A stretch of DNA of 64,000 nt from an uncultured Pelagibacteraceae bacterium (GTDB lineage Bacteria; Pseudomonadota; Alphaproteobacteria; Pelagibacterales; Pelagibacteraceae), in contig CACBYG010000005.1 in the NCBI GenBank assembly GCA_902543535.1, positions 41,012 through 105,011 of the forward strand, in the 5' to 3' direction. This document shows positions 1 through 8,936 of the stretch, in pieces. A model generated the notes under the pieces. That model was not told where the DNA came from. It searched no databases and saw only the letters and a list, made by a program, of their open reading frames with translations. The translations under genes and the position numbers were made by a program. The stretch's first letter is position 1, and every line of letters begins with the position of its first letter.

Positions 1-35
1 AGGAATAAAATTTTATACAAAACTTAAAACAGTAA

Positions 36-85
36 CATCCAGGTGGCCTTCTGGTATCCGTTCAAATGCGGAATTTGTAATGCCA
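36..85 (+). promoter_or_regulatory. Candidate structured leader RNA with pseudoknot upstream of mdh operon
   Basis: Seen: two consecutive hairpins, CCAG (39-42) with CTGG (51-54), then TCCG (57-60) with CGGA (69-72). The loop of the second, CAAAT (63-67), is perfectly complementary to ATTTG (73-77), giving an H-type pseudoknot. TGGC (44-47) in the first loop can also pair with GCCA (82-85). G+C is 24 of 49 bases over 36-84, much richer than the surrounding DNA. The ribosome binding site AAAGGA (97-102) lies 20 bases beyond the pseudoknot. Inference: a cis-regulatory RNA, perhaps a riboswitch, for the TCA operon. I do not recognise the class and it does not match SAM-II or the SAM-V consensus as I recall it. 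Confidence 0.5.
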
Positions 86-107
86 ACAATGAAATAAAAG
101 GAAAATA

Positions 108-1070
108 ATGACAAAAATATCTTTGATTGGCGCAGGCCAAATTGGTGGAACTCTTGCTCACTTAATTGGAACAAAAGAATTAGTAAACGAAGTAGTGTTA
201 TTTGATGTAGCGAGCGGTATTGCAAAAGGAAAAGCTTTAGATATAGCCCAATCTTCATCTGTAGATGGTTTTAATGTTAAATTTTCAGGCACTGATAATT
301 ACAAAAATATTAAGGACTCAGATGTAATAATTATTACAGCAGGTGTACCTAGAAAACCAGGAATGAGTAGAGATGATTTACTAGGAATAAATTTAAAAAT
401 TATTAAACAAGTTGCTGAAGGAGTTAAACAAAACGCCCCAAATGCTTTTGTTATATGTATTACTAATCCATTAGACGTGATGGTTATGGCATTTCAAAAA
501 TTTTCTAGTTTACCAGCTAATAAAGTTGTGGGCATGGCAGGTATATTGGATAGTTCTAGATTTAAATTATTTTTATCTCTAGAATTAAACATACCAGTTA
601 AAGAGATTGAGGCGATGGTGATGGGTGGACATGGTGATACAATGGTCCCTATGCCAAGATTTACAAAAGTCTCTGGCCGACCTTTACTTGATTTAGTCAA
701 AGATGGAAAAATATCACAAGAAAGACTTGAAGAAATAAATCAAAGAACAAGAGATGGGGGAGCTGAGATAGTTAAGTTTTTAGAGAAAGGTTCAGCATTC
801 TATGCTCCTGCAGCATCAGGTGTTCAAATGGCTGAAGCATATTTAAATGATCAAAAAAAATTATTACCATGTGCGGCCCAATTAAATGGAGAGTACAGTG
901 TAAATAATGTTTATGCTGGAGTGCCTGTTATCATTGGAAAAAGTGGTGTTGAAAAAATTGAGGAAGTCAGTTTAGATGATAATGAGAAAAAAGAGTTTAT
1001 GCATTCAATAGATGCGGTAAAAGCTCTTTGGGAAGCTGCATCAAAAATAGATCCTGATCTTTCCAAATAA
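108..1070 (+). CDS. mdh: Malate dehydrogenase
   Basis: Oxidises malate to oxaloacetate with NAD in the TCA cycle (cytoplasm). The 320-residue product is full length for the LDH-like MDH family. It has the Rossmann motif GAGQIGG (8-14), substrate arginines R82 and R88, N120 in ITNPLD, the D148/R151 pair in LDSSR, and the catalytic H175 in GGHGDT. The ATG is preceded by AAAGGA. It is the first gene of the mdh-sucCD-sucAB-lpd operon, with only two bases before sucC, and lies behind a GC-rich leader that may be a regulatory RNA. Confidence 0.96.
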   Translation: MTKISLIGAGQIGGTLAHLIGTKELVNEVVLFDVASGIAKGKALDIAQSSSVDGFNVKFSGTDNYKNIKDSDVIIITAGVPRKPGMSRDDLLGINLKIIKQVAEGVKQNAPNAFVICITNPLDVMVMAFQKFSSLPANKVVGMAGILDSSRFKLFLSLELNIPVKEIEAMVMGGHGDTMVPMPRFTKVSGRPLLDLVKDGKISQERLEEINQRTRDGGAEIVKFLEKGSAFYAPAASGVQMAEAYLNDQKKLLPCAAQLNGEYSVNNVYAGVPVIIGKSGVEKIEEVSLDDNEKKEFMHSIDAVKALWEAASKIDPDLSK

Positions 1071-1072
1071 AA

Positions 1073-2233
1073 ATGAATATACACGAGCATCAAGCCAAAC
1101 AAATCTTAAAAAAATATGGTGCATTAGTCCCAGAAGGAGTATTTGCTTTAAATGTTGAGGAACTGCTTGAGAAAGTAAAATCACTTAAAACTGAAAAATA
1201 CGTTCTCAAAGCACAAATACATGCTGGTGGAAGAGGAAAAGCTGGAGGTGTAAAAATTTTAAATACAATTGATGAGCTAGAATTAGCAGCTAAAGAGTTG
1301 CTCGGTAAAACACTTATTACTCATCAAACAGGCCCAGAGGGAAGAGAAGTTAAAAGATTATATGTTGAAGAGTCTTCAAACATAGAAAAAGAATTTTATT
1401 TATCGTGTCTTGTGGATAGAGCTAGTTCAAAAATTGCTTTCATATCAAGTGATCAAGGAGGCATGGATATTGAGGAAGTAGCGAGTAAAACACCAGAAAA
1501 AATTTTAACTACAAAAGTTGATATTAATGAAGAAATTTCAAATACTGATTGTGAAAAAATTATAAAAATTTTTGATTTAAACAATGATACAAAAAACCAA
1601 GCTATAAATTTAATCAAATCAATTTATAAAATGTTTATAAGTACTGATGCTAATATGGTTGAGGTCAACCCTTTGATTTTGACTAAAGAAGAAAAAATAG
1701 TTTGTTTAGATGCAAAAGTAAATTTTGACTCAAATGCCTTGTTCAGACATCCTGAAATTGTTGAGCTTAGAGACCTTAATGAGGAAGACTCAACAGAAAT
1801 TGAGGCAAGCAAACATGACCTCGCTTATATAAAATTAGATGGAAGCATAGGCTGTATGGTCAATGGAGCGGGATTAGCAATGGCTACAATGGATATAATA
1901 AAATTATATGGAAAGGAGCCTGCCAATTTTTTAGATGTGGGAGGTGGTGCATCAAAAGAAAAAGTTTCTGCAGCTTTAAAAATTATTCTTTCTGATAAGA
2001 ATGTTAAAGGTATCTTAATTAATATTTTTGGGGGAATTATGAGATGTGATGTGCTTGCACAAGGGGTAGTAGACGCTGCTAAGGAGATAAACATTAGTGT
2101 TCCTTTAGTGGTTAGACTTGCAGGTACAAATTTTAAGCAAGGTAAAGAAATACTTGATAGTTCTGGTTTGAAGTTAATATCAGCAGAAAATCTAGATGAT
2201 GCAGCTAAAAAAATTGTTGAGGCGATAAAATAA
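1073..2233 (+). CDS. sucC: Succinyl-CoA synthetase (succinate-CoA ligase), beta subunit
   Basis: Beta subunit of the TCA enzyme that makes succinate and ATP/GTP from succinyl-CoA. The 386 residues start with the family's MNIHEHQAK N-terminus. An ATP-grasp fold follows with GRGKAGG near residue 53 and the C-terminal ligase/CoA-binding region (LDVGGGA, NIFGGIMRCD). The stop codon is followed directly by the ATG of sucD, which fits translational coupling and equal subunit output. Length is standard for the family and I see nothing unusual. Confidence 0.96.
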   Translation: MNIHEHQAKQILKKYGALVPEGVFALNVEELLEKVKSLKTEKYVLKAQIHAGGRGKAGGVKILNTIDELELAAKELLGKTLITHQTGPEGREVKRLYVEESSNIEKEFYLSCLVDRASSKIAFISSDQGGMDIEEVASKTPEKILTTKVDINEEISNTDCEKIIKIFDLNNDTKNQAINLIKSIYKMFISTDANMVEVNPLILTKEEKIVCLDAKVNFDSNALFRHPEIVELRDLNEEDSTEIEASKHDLAYIKLDGSIGCMVNGAGLAMATMDIIKLYGKEPANFLDVGGGASKEKVSAALKIILSDKNVKGILINIFGGIMRCDVLAQGVVDAAKEINISVPLVVRLAGTNFKQGKEILDSSGLKLISAENLDDAAKKIVEAIK

Positions 2234-3109
2234 ATGTCAGTATTAGTAAATAAAAATACAAAAGTTATTTGTCAGGGCTTCACAGGATCTCATGGCACAT
2301 TCCACTCTGAACAAGCAATAAGGTATGGGACAAATCTTGTAGGTGGAGTAACCCCTAAAAAAGGAGGCCAAAAACATTTAGAAAAACCAGTTTTTAATAC
2401 AGTGTTAGAGGCAAAAAATGAGGTAGGTGCAGACGCTACTATGATCTATGTTCCAGCAAAGTTTGCAGCTGCTGCAATCATTGAAGCAATTGATGCATCA
2501 ATAGATCTTATAGTTTGTATAACAGAAGGCATCCCAGTTCAGGATATGCTTAAAGTAAGACAAAGTTTGGCTAGCTCAAATAGTCGTCTTATCGGGCCAA
2601 ACTGCCCAGGAATAATTACACCTGACGAATGTAAAATTGGAATAATGCCTGGAAATATTCATAAGAGAGGATCGGTTGGTATCGTTTCTAGATCAGGAAC
2701 ATTAACTTACGAGGCAGTAGCACAAACTACTGAAAATGGACTGGGTCAATCAACTTGTATTGGCATTGGAGGAGATCCAATCAACGGTACAAATTTTATA
2801 GATTGTTTAGATTTATTTTTAAATGATGATGAGACAGAGTCGATTTTAATGATTGGTGAAATAGGAGGTACAGCAGAGGAAGAGGCTTCAGAATTTGTCA
2901 AAAATCATAAAATTAAAAAACCTATAGTTGGATTTATAGCAGGAATTACAGCTCCGCCAGGTCGAAGAATGGGTCATGCAGGGGCTATTATTTCTGGAGG
3001 CAAAGGTGGGGCAAAAGACAAAATAAAAAAGATGGAAGAATGTGGGATTACAGTTGCAGAATCACCATCAATCATTGGAAAAACATTGTTTAATAAACTG
3101 TCTAATTGA
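2234..3109 (+). CDS. sucD: Succinyl-CoA synthetase, alpha subunit
   Basis: Alpha subunit of succinyl-CoA synthetase. It binds CoA and carries the phosphohistidine. Visible motifs are the N-terminal CoA-binding Rossmann segment [10 protein letters not shown] (15-24), the glycine-rich SRSGTLTYE region (152-160), and GHAGAI with the phosphorylated His at 248. The 291 residues match the usual family length. It abuts sucC with no spacer and is followed by 35 bases before sucA. Confidence 0.96.
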   Translation: MSVLVNKNTKVICQGFTGSHGTFHSEQAIRYGTNLVGGVTPKKGGQKHLEKPVFNTVLEAKNEVGADATMIYVPAKFAAAAIIEAIDASIDLIVCITEGIPVQDMLKVRQSLASSNSRLIGPNCPGIITPDECKIGIMPGNIHKRGSVGIVSRSGTLTYEAVAQTTENGLGQSTCIGIGGDPINGTNFIDCLDLFLNDDETESILMIGEIGGTAEEEASEFVKNHKIKKPIVGFIAGITAPPGRRMGHAGAIISGGKGGAKDKIKKMEECGITVAESPSIIGKTLFNKLSN

Positions 3110-3144
3110 AAAATACTATTAGAAGGATATATTAAGCAAAAAAG

Positions 3145-6063
3145 ATGTCTTCATCAAAAAATCTTGAATTTGAAAAAACTTCATTCTTAAATAAGTCTAA
3201 TAGTGCATTTATTGAACAAATGTATCTTAAGTTTATCAATAAAGATCCTGAATTACCTGAGAGCTGGGTAAATTATTTTGAGGGTATAGGCGAAGAGATA
3301 AAAGTTATTGCTTCAGAAATAAATGGGCCATCCTGGGGGCCTTCAAAAGTAAAAATAGATATTGATGAATTACAAAAAAAAATAGAGATAGAAGATAACA
3401 ATAAAGTAAATAATGAAAAAATAGACTCATCAGAAAAATTTAATTTTCAATTACTTGCAGACTCTAACAAAGATTCCATAAGTGCTGTTGCCTTAATACG
3501 TGCTTATAGATTGAGAGGACATTTATTAGCAAATTTAGATCCACTAGAAATGAGAGAGTCCGAGTATCTTGATGAATTACATCCTGAATTTTATGGTTTT
3601 AAAAAACATAATTATGAAAAGAAAATTTTCTTAAATGGAGTAATTAATAAAAAATACGCAAATATTAAAGAAATACTAAAATTTTTAAAAAAAACATATT
3701 GTGGAAATATTGGTTATGAGTTTATGCATGTGTCAAATCCAGTTGAGAGAAAATGGTTTAGAGACAGAATAGAGCAAGATCAAAATGCTTTAAACTTTAC
3801 GAAGAACGGTAAAGAGGCAATACTAAATAAACTTGTACAAGCAGAAGGTTTTGAAAAATTTTTAGCTACTAAATATGTTGGTACAAAAAGATTTGGTCTT
3901 GATGGAGGTGAAAGTTTAATACCAGCTCTTGAGCAAATAATTAAAATTGGTGGGCAAAATCAGATTAAAGAAGTTAAAATTGGAATGTCCCATAGAGGTA
4001 GACTTAATGTTTTGGCAAATGTGTTACAAAAATCATATAAAAGAATATTTAATGAATTTGCAGGGGAAGTAAGCTCAGACTCTGAGGAAAGTGCAGGAGA
4101 TGTAAAATACCATCTTGGTGCATCGTCAGATAGACAGTTTGATGGAAACTCTGTTCACGTAAGTTTAACAGATAATCCCTCTCACCTAGAAGCTGTCAAT
4201 CCAGTAGTTTTAGGACAAACAAGAGCAAAGCAATTTTTTCATAAAGATAAAGAAAGAAATAAAGTTATACCTATTCTTATTCATGGAGATGCTGCTTTTG
4301 CTGGCCAAGGAGTGGTAGCAGAATGTTTTGCTATGTCAGGACTTCCTGGCCACAATACAGGTGGCACCATTCATATTATAGTAAATAATCAAATTGGTTT
4401 CACTACTAGTCCAAGATTTGCTAGGTCATCACCATACCCATCAGATGTTGCAAAGATGGTTGAAGCTCCAATTCTTCATGTGAACGGAGACGACCCAGAA
4501 GCAGTTGTTTATGCGACTAGAATTGCTACTGAATTTAGACTGAAGTTTAATAGAGATGTTGTAGTCGACCTAATTTGTTATAGAAGATTTGGACATAACG
4601 AAGGGGACGAACCTTCATTTACTCAGCCATTGATGTATAAAAAAATTAGAGCACATCCAAGTGTTTATAAGATATATGGAAACAAGTTAGTTAATGAAAA
4701 TTCAATTACCCAAAATCTTTTAGATCAAAATGTCAAAGGATTTAAAGATTTGTTGGACGAACAATATAAAAGTGCAAAAGATTATAAACCTAAAATAGAA
4801 TGGTTTGAGGGCTCATGGTCTAGATACAAACCATCTAAAGGCAAAGATAAAAGAGGTGTGACTGGTTTTGATGAACACAAACTTAAAGAAATATCAGATA
4901 GTATTAATACCATGCCTACTGAAATTAATATTCATAAAACTATTTCTAAAATTTTGAATATTAGAAAAAATTCAGTAGATAAAGGTTTTGATATTGATTG
5001 GTCTACAGCAGAAGCGCTAGCTTTTGGCTCTTTACTTGAAGAGGGTTACCCGGTTAGGCTAGTTGGTCAAGACTCTGGTAGAGGAACATTTAGTCAAAGA
5101 CATTCAGTTTTAAGAGACCAGATTGATAATTCTAGGTATATTCCATTAAACAATATTTCAAGTAAACAAAAAAAATTTGAAGTCGTTGATAGTTTTTTAT
5201 CTGAACTTGCTGTTTTGGGATTTGAATATGGATATAGTTTAGTTGAACCCAATACATTAACTTTGTGGGAAGCTCAATTTGGAGATTTTGCTAACGGTGC
5301 ACAAGTTGTAATTGATCAATTTATAGCATCAGGAGAAAGAAAGTGGAATAGAGCTTCTGGGTTAGTGATGTTATTACCTCATGCCTATGAAGGACAAGGG
5401 CCAGAACATTCTTCTGCAAGATTAGAAAGATTTTTACAACTATGCTCAAATGACAATATGCAAGTATTAAACTGTACTACCCCTGCTAATTATTTTCATG
5501 CTTTACGAAGACAAATGCATAGAGATTTTAGAAAGCCATTAATAATTATGACACCAAAATCTTTATTAAGAAATAAGTTCTGCGTTTCAAATTTAAAAGA
5601 TTTTAATAAAGAAAATACGTTTCATAGAATATTATGGGATCATGCAATTGATCCAAAAGTAGATGGTTTTATTGAGCTGAAAGATAGTTCAAAGATAAAA
5701 AAAGTAATTTTATGTTCTGGAAAAATATATTTTGATCTTTTGGATGCTAGAGAAAAACTAAAAAAAGATGATGTTATAATTTTTAGAATTGAACAATTAT
5801 ATCCTTTTCCTGCAAAAGCTCTTGTAAATGAGTTAAAACCATACGCAAAAAAGGCTAATTTTTTCTGGTGCCAAGAGGAGCCTAAAAATATGGGTGCCTG
5901 GTTTTCAGTTAGAGATTATATCCAATGGACATTAGATAGTTTAAAGGCTAATAATAACAAAATTTCTTATATAGGAAGAAGCCCAGATGCAAGTCCAGCA
6001 ACCGGATATGCCAAAAGGCACAATTCTCAACAACAAGAAATAATAAATAAGGTTTTTGAATAA
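3145..6063 (+). CDS. sucA: 2-oxoglutarate dehydrogenase E1 component
   Basis: Thiamine-diphosphate-dependent E1 of the 2-oxoglutarate dehydrogenase complex; it decarboxylates 2-oxoglutarate and passes the succinyl group to the E2 lipoyl arm. The 972 residues are full length. Seen: the N-terminal E2-binding segment (FIEQMYLKF), SHRGRLN near 282, the ThDP/Mg motif GDAAFAG (381-387) with N414 in NNQIGF, and the C-terminal transketolase-like half (EGQGPEHSSAR). The ribosome-binding-like AAGGA (3123-3127) is unusually far, 17 bases, from the ATG. An in-frame TAA just upstream excludes a longer start. Confidence 0.96.
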   Translation: MSSSKNLEFEKTSFLNKSNSAFIEQMYLKFINKDPELPESWVNYFEGIGEEIKVIASEINGPSWGPSKVKIDIDELQKKIEIEDNNKVNNEKIDSSEKFNFQLLADSNKDSISAVALIRAYRLRGHLLANLDPLEMRESEYLDELHPEFYGFKKHNYEKKIFLNGVINKKYANIKEILKFLKKTYCGNIGYEFMHVSNPVERKWFRDRIEQDQNALNFTKNGKEAILNKLVQAEGFEKFLATKYVGTKRFGLDGGESLIPALEQIIKIGGQNQIKEVKIGMSHRGRLNVLANVLQKSYKRIFNEFAGEVSSDSEESAGDVKYHLGASSDRQFDGNSVHVSLTDNPSHLEAVNPVVLGQTRAKQFFHKDKERNKVIPILIHGDAAFAGQGVVAECFAMSGLPGHNTGGTIHIIVNNQIGFTTSPRFARSSPYPSDVAKMVEAPILHVNGDDPEAVVYATRIATEFRLKFNRDVVVDLICYRRFGHNEGDEPSFTQPLMYKKIRAHPSVYKIYGNKLVNENSITQNLLDQNVKGFKDLLDEQYKSAKDYKPKIEWFEGSWSRYKPSKGKDKRGVTGFDEHKLKEISDSINTMPTEINIHKTISKILNIRKNSVDKGFDIDWSTAEALAFGSLLEEGYPVRLVGQDSGRGTFSQRHSVLRDQIDNSRYIPLNNISSKQKKFEVVDSFLSELAVLGFEYGYSLVEPNTLTLWEAQFGDFANGAQVVIDQFIASGERKWNRASGLVMLLPHAYEGQGPEHSSARLERFLQLCSNDNMQVLNCTTPANYFHALRRQMHRDFRKPLIIMTPKSLLRNKFCVSNLKDFNKENTFHRILWDHAIDPKVDGFIELKDSSKIKKVILCSGKIYFDLLDAREKLKKDDVIIFRIEQLYPFPAKALVNELKPYAKKANFFWCQEEPKNMGAWFSVRDYIQWTLDSLKANNNKISYIGRSPDASPATGYAKRHNSQQQEIINKVFE

Positions 6064-6069
6064 ATTGTA

Positions 6070-7374
6070 ATGAGTGAAAAAATTGTAGTTCCTGCACTTG
6101 GTGAGAGTATAACTGAAGCAACAGTGGCTAAATGGTTAAAAAATACGGGAGATTCTGTTGATGCGGACGAACCAATAGTTGAACTTGAAACTGATAAAGT
6201 AAATTTAGAAGTTCCCTCTCCAATTACAGGAGTATTAACTGAAATAAATTCTAAAGACGGGTCAGTAGTGGAAGTGGGAGCTTTACTGGGCTCTGTTTCT
6301 GAAAAAGGCAGTGGTGCCAAACCCACTCCTACAAAGAATGAGGAGGTTAAAAAACAAGAGATTAAACCTAGTGAAAATAACGTGATTAAATTAGACCCAA
6401 TTAAAAAAGAGCCTAAAGTTTTTGAGGAGACTTTGAAAGTAGAGGAGCAAAGTGAAAAACCTTTGGTATTATCTGATGAAGTTGTCGATCCAGCACCAAT
6501 AATTAACAATACTCAGAGCCAAACACTGTCACCAGCTGTTCGTAAAATTGTCGCTGAAAACAAAATAGACCTAGCTTCTGTTCAAGGTTCTGGAAAAGAT
6601 GGTCGAGTTCTCAAAGGTGACTTGATAAGTATGATGGGAGCAAATCCAAAACCTTCAGAGAGAAAAATTCAATATGGTCAAGAAGAAAGAATCAAGATGA
6701 CCAGACTTAGACAAACTATTGCTAAAAGATTAAAGCAAGCTCAAGAAAATGCAGCCTTACTAACAACATTCAACGAAGTCGACATGACAAATATTATGCA
6801 AATGAGAAAAGAAAATCAGGAAGATTTTCAATCTAGATATAATATTAAACTTGGCTTTATGTCATTTTTTGTAAAAGCATGTGTTGTTGCTTTAAAGAAT
6901 TTTCCAGCAGTAAATGCAGAAATTGATGGGGATGAAATAATTTATAAAAATTATTATAATATTAGTTTTGCAGTTGGAACTGATAAAGGTTTAGTAGTAC
7001 CAGTTTTAAGAAATGCAGATGAGTTATCTTTTGCAGATATTGAAAAAAATATTAAAGAAATTTCTGAAAAAGCGAAGGATGGAAAATTGGTAATTGAGGA
7101 TCTTCAAGGAGGAACATTCACAATAAGTAATGGTGGAGTTTATGGGTCTATGCTTTCAACACCTATATTAAACCTTCCACAATCTGGGGTACTAGGAATG
7201 CATAATATTGTTGAAAGACCTGCCGTTGTTGATGGAGAAATTAAAATAAGACCAATAATGTATTTAGCATTGTCGTATGATCATAAAATTATTGATGGTA
7301 AAGAGTCAGTGTCATTTCTTAAAATGATAAAGGAAAATTTAGAGGACCCGAGAAGGTTGTTTTTGGATATTTAG
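6070..7374 (+). CDS. sucB: 2-oxoglutarate dehydrogenase E2 (dihydrolipoamide succinyltransferase)
   Basis: Core succinyltransferase of the 2-oxoglutarate dehydrogenase complex. Domains in order: lipoyl domain (1-80) with the lipoylated lysine K43 in ETDKVN; a Glu/Lys/Pro-rich linker (about 85-145); a peripheral-subunit-binding domain (about 153-190, LSPAVRKIV); and the catalytic acyltransferase domain (about 205-434) with H405 and D409 in DHKIIDG. The 434 residues are typical. It follows sucA by six bases and abuts lpd, so E1, E2 and E3 are produced together. Confidence 0.96.
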   Translation: MSEKIVVPALGESITEATVAKWLKNTGDSVDADEPIVELETDKVNLEVPSPITGVLTEINSKDGSVVEVGALLGSVSEKGSGAKPTPTKNEEVKKQEIKPSENNVIKLDPIKKEPKVFEETLKVEEQSEKPLVLSDEVVDPAPIINNTQSQTLSPAVRKIVAENKIDLASVQGSGKDGRVLKGDLISMMGANPKPSERKIQYGQEERIKMTRLRQTIAKRLKQAQENAALLTTFNEVDMTNIMQMRKENQEDFQSRYNIKLGFMSFFVKACVVALKNFPAVNAEIDGDEIIYKNYYNISFAVGTDKGLVVPVLRNADELSFADIEKNIKEISEKAKDGKLVIEDLQGGTFTISNGGVYGSMLSTPILNLPQSGVLGMHNIVERPAVVDGEIKIRPIMYLALSYDHKIIDGKESVSFLKMIKENLEDPRRLFLDI

Positions 7375-8775
7375 ATGTCAGAAAAATTTCAAGCAGTAGT
7401 AATTGGTGGTGGACCTGGTGGATATGTTTGTGCGATTAGACTTTCTCAATTAGGATTGAAAACAGCATGTATAGAGTCTAGAGGTTCTTTAGGAGGCACC
7501 TGCTTAAATGTTGGCTGTATACCATCAAAGAGTTTGTTAAATTTATCTGAGGAATTTCATAAAGTTAAGGGATTGGCTAACAAAGGAATAGAAGTAGGAA
7601 ATGTTAAGCTAAACCTTGATAAAATGATGAAAAGTAAAGATAAAGCTGTAACTGTTCTTACAAAAGGGGTTGAATTTTTATTTAAGAAAAACAAAGTAAC
7701 TTATTTCAAAGGTTATGGTAGTTTCAAATCTCAAAACGAAATTTCAATTAAAGATAATGAAAATAAAGAGACTATTATACAATCTGAAAAAACTATAATA
7801 GCAACAGGATCTGTAGCTACTTCATTACCAGGAATTGAAATTGATGAGCAAAAAATAGTTTCTTCGACTGGTGCATTAAAGCTTGAAAAAGTTCCAAATA
7901 AAATGGTTGTTGTAGGCGGCGGTTATATTGGATTAGAAATGGGATCTGTTTGGTCAAGACTGGGTTCTGAAGTACAGGTGGTAGAGTTTTTAGATCACAT
8001 CACACCAGGTATGGATAAAGAAATATCCTCAGAATTTATGAAAATTCTAAAGAAACAAGGCATAAAGTTTAATATGCAAAATAAAGTTGAAAAAATTAAA
8101 AAAAATAAATCTGGAGTAACAGTATCCACTGTAGATAAAGAAGGAAATAAAAATGATTTAGATTGTGATGTAGTTTTAATTTCTGTTGGTAGGAAGGCAA
8201 ATACTGAGGGCTTAAATTTAGAAACTGTTGGAGTTGAACTGGACGATAGAAAAAGAATTAAAACTGATAAATCATTTAAAACAAATTTAGAGAATATATA
8301 TGCAATTGGTGATGTAATATCAGGACCCATGCTTGCTCATAAAGCTGAAGATGAAGGTATTGCTGTTGCTGAAAACATTGCAGGACAATCAGGGCATGTC
8401 AATTATGATACTATTCCAGGTGTTGTATATACCACACCAGAAGTTGCAGCGATTGGTAAAACTGAGGAACAATTAAAAGATTCTAAAATGAAATATAAAG
8501 TTGGAAAATTTTCATTTATGGCTAATTCAAGAGCTAAAGCTATTGATGATGCAGAAGGATTTGTGAAGATTTTAGCTGATGAAAAAACAGATAAAGTGTT
8601 GGGTGCTCATATAATAGGTCCTCATGCTGGTGAGTTGATTGCTGAAATTGGCGTTGCCATGGAATTTGGAGCTAGTTCAGAGGATATAGCACGTACATGT
8701 CATGCTCACCCAACTTTTTCAGAGGCAGTAAAAGAGGCAGCTTTATCAGTAGATAAAAGAGCAATACATTCTTAA
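7375..8775 (+). CDS. lpd: Dihydrolipoyl dehydrogenase (E3)
   Basis: FAD flavoprotein that reoxidises the lipoyl arm of 2-oxoacid dehydrogenases with NAD. Seen: FAD-binding GGGPGG (11-16), redox disulfide C43/C48 in GGTCLNVGC, a central NAD-binding GGGYIGLE, and the C-terminal dimer interface with catalytic H445 and E450 in HPTFSE. The 466 residues are full length. It is the last gene of the mdh operon and is followed by a 161-base spacer. With E1 and E2 beside it, it primarily serves the 2-oxoglutarate complex but may also serve pyruvate dehydrogenase or glycine cleavage. Confidence 0.95.
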   Translation: MSEKFQAVVIGGGPGGYVCAIRLSQLGLKTACIESRGSLGGTCLNVGCIPSKSLLNLSEEFHKVKGLANKGIEVGNVKLNLDKMMKSKDKAVTVLTKGVEFLFKKNKVTYFKGYGSFKSQNEISIKDNENKETIIQSEKTIIATGSVATSLPGIEIDEQKIVSSTGALKLEKVPNKMVVVGGGYIGLEMGSVWSRLGSEVQVVEFLDHITPGMDKEISSEFMKILKKQGIKFNMQNKVEKIKKNKSGVTVSTVDKEGNKNDLDCDVVLISVGRKANTEGLNLETVGVELDDRKRIKTDKSFKTNLENIYAIGDVISGPMLAHKAEDEGIAVAENIAGQSGHVNYDTIPGVVYTTPEVAAIGKTEEQLKDSKMKYKVGKFSFMANSRAKAIDDAEGFVKILADEKTDKVLGAHIIGPHAGELIAEIGVAMEFGASSEDIARTCHAHPTFSEAVKEAALSVDKRAIHS

Positions 8776-8936
8776 TTATAAAAAAGCCATAAAAGATGAT
8801 AGTCCTGTTTTTGTTGTTAGTAAATTAAAAATTTATTATTCAATTCTTTTTATAATCTTAGCAAAAGAGTTTATTGTCGTTTTATGAAACTTGATGACTG
8901 TTCATAATTTGTTACTTTGTAATTCAAATAATTAAA

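Noticed and set aside
36..85. SAM-V or SAM-II riboswitch before mdh
   Set aside because: The pseudoknot topology is similar, but the conserved GATTTAAC and GCTAAAA blocks (present before metX) are absent and the gene is not in methionine metabolism.
6027..6509. 160-codon open frame antisense to the start of sucB (and similar ones, such as 52670-53125 within the RND pump)
   Set aside because: They lie wholly opposite well-conserved genes, have low-complexity Ser/Leu-rich translations and no ribosome binding sites.
8776..8936. RNA gene or small ORF in the 161-base lpd to OGT-like spacer
   Set aside because: No tRNA-like cloverleaf, GC-rich stem or plausible short ORF with ribosome binding site was found; promoter boxes have wrong spacing.
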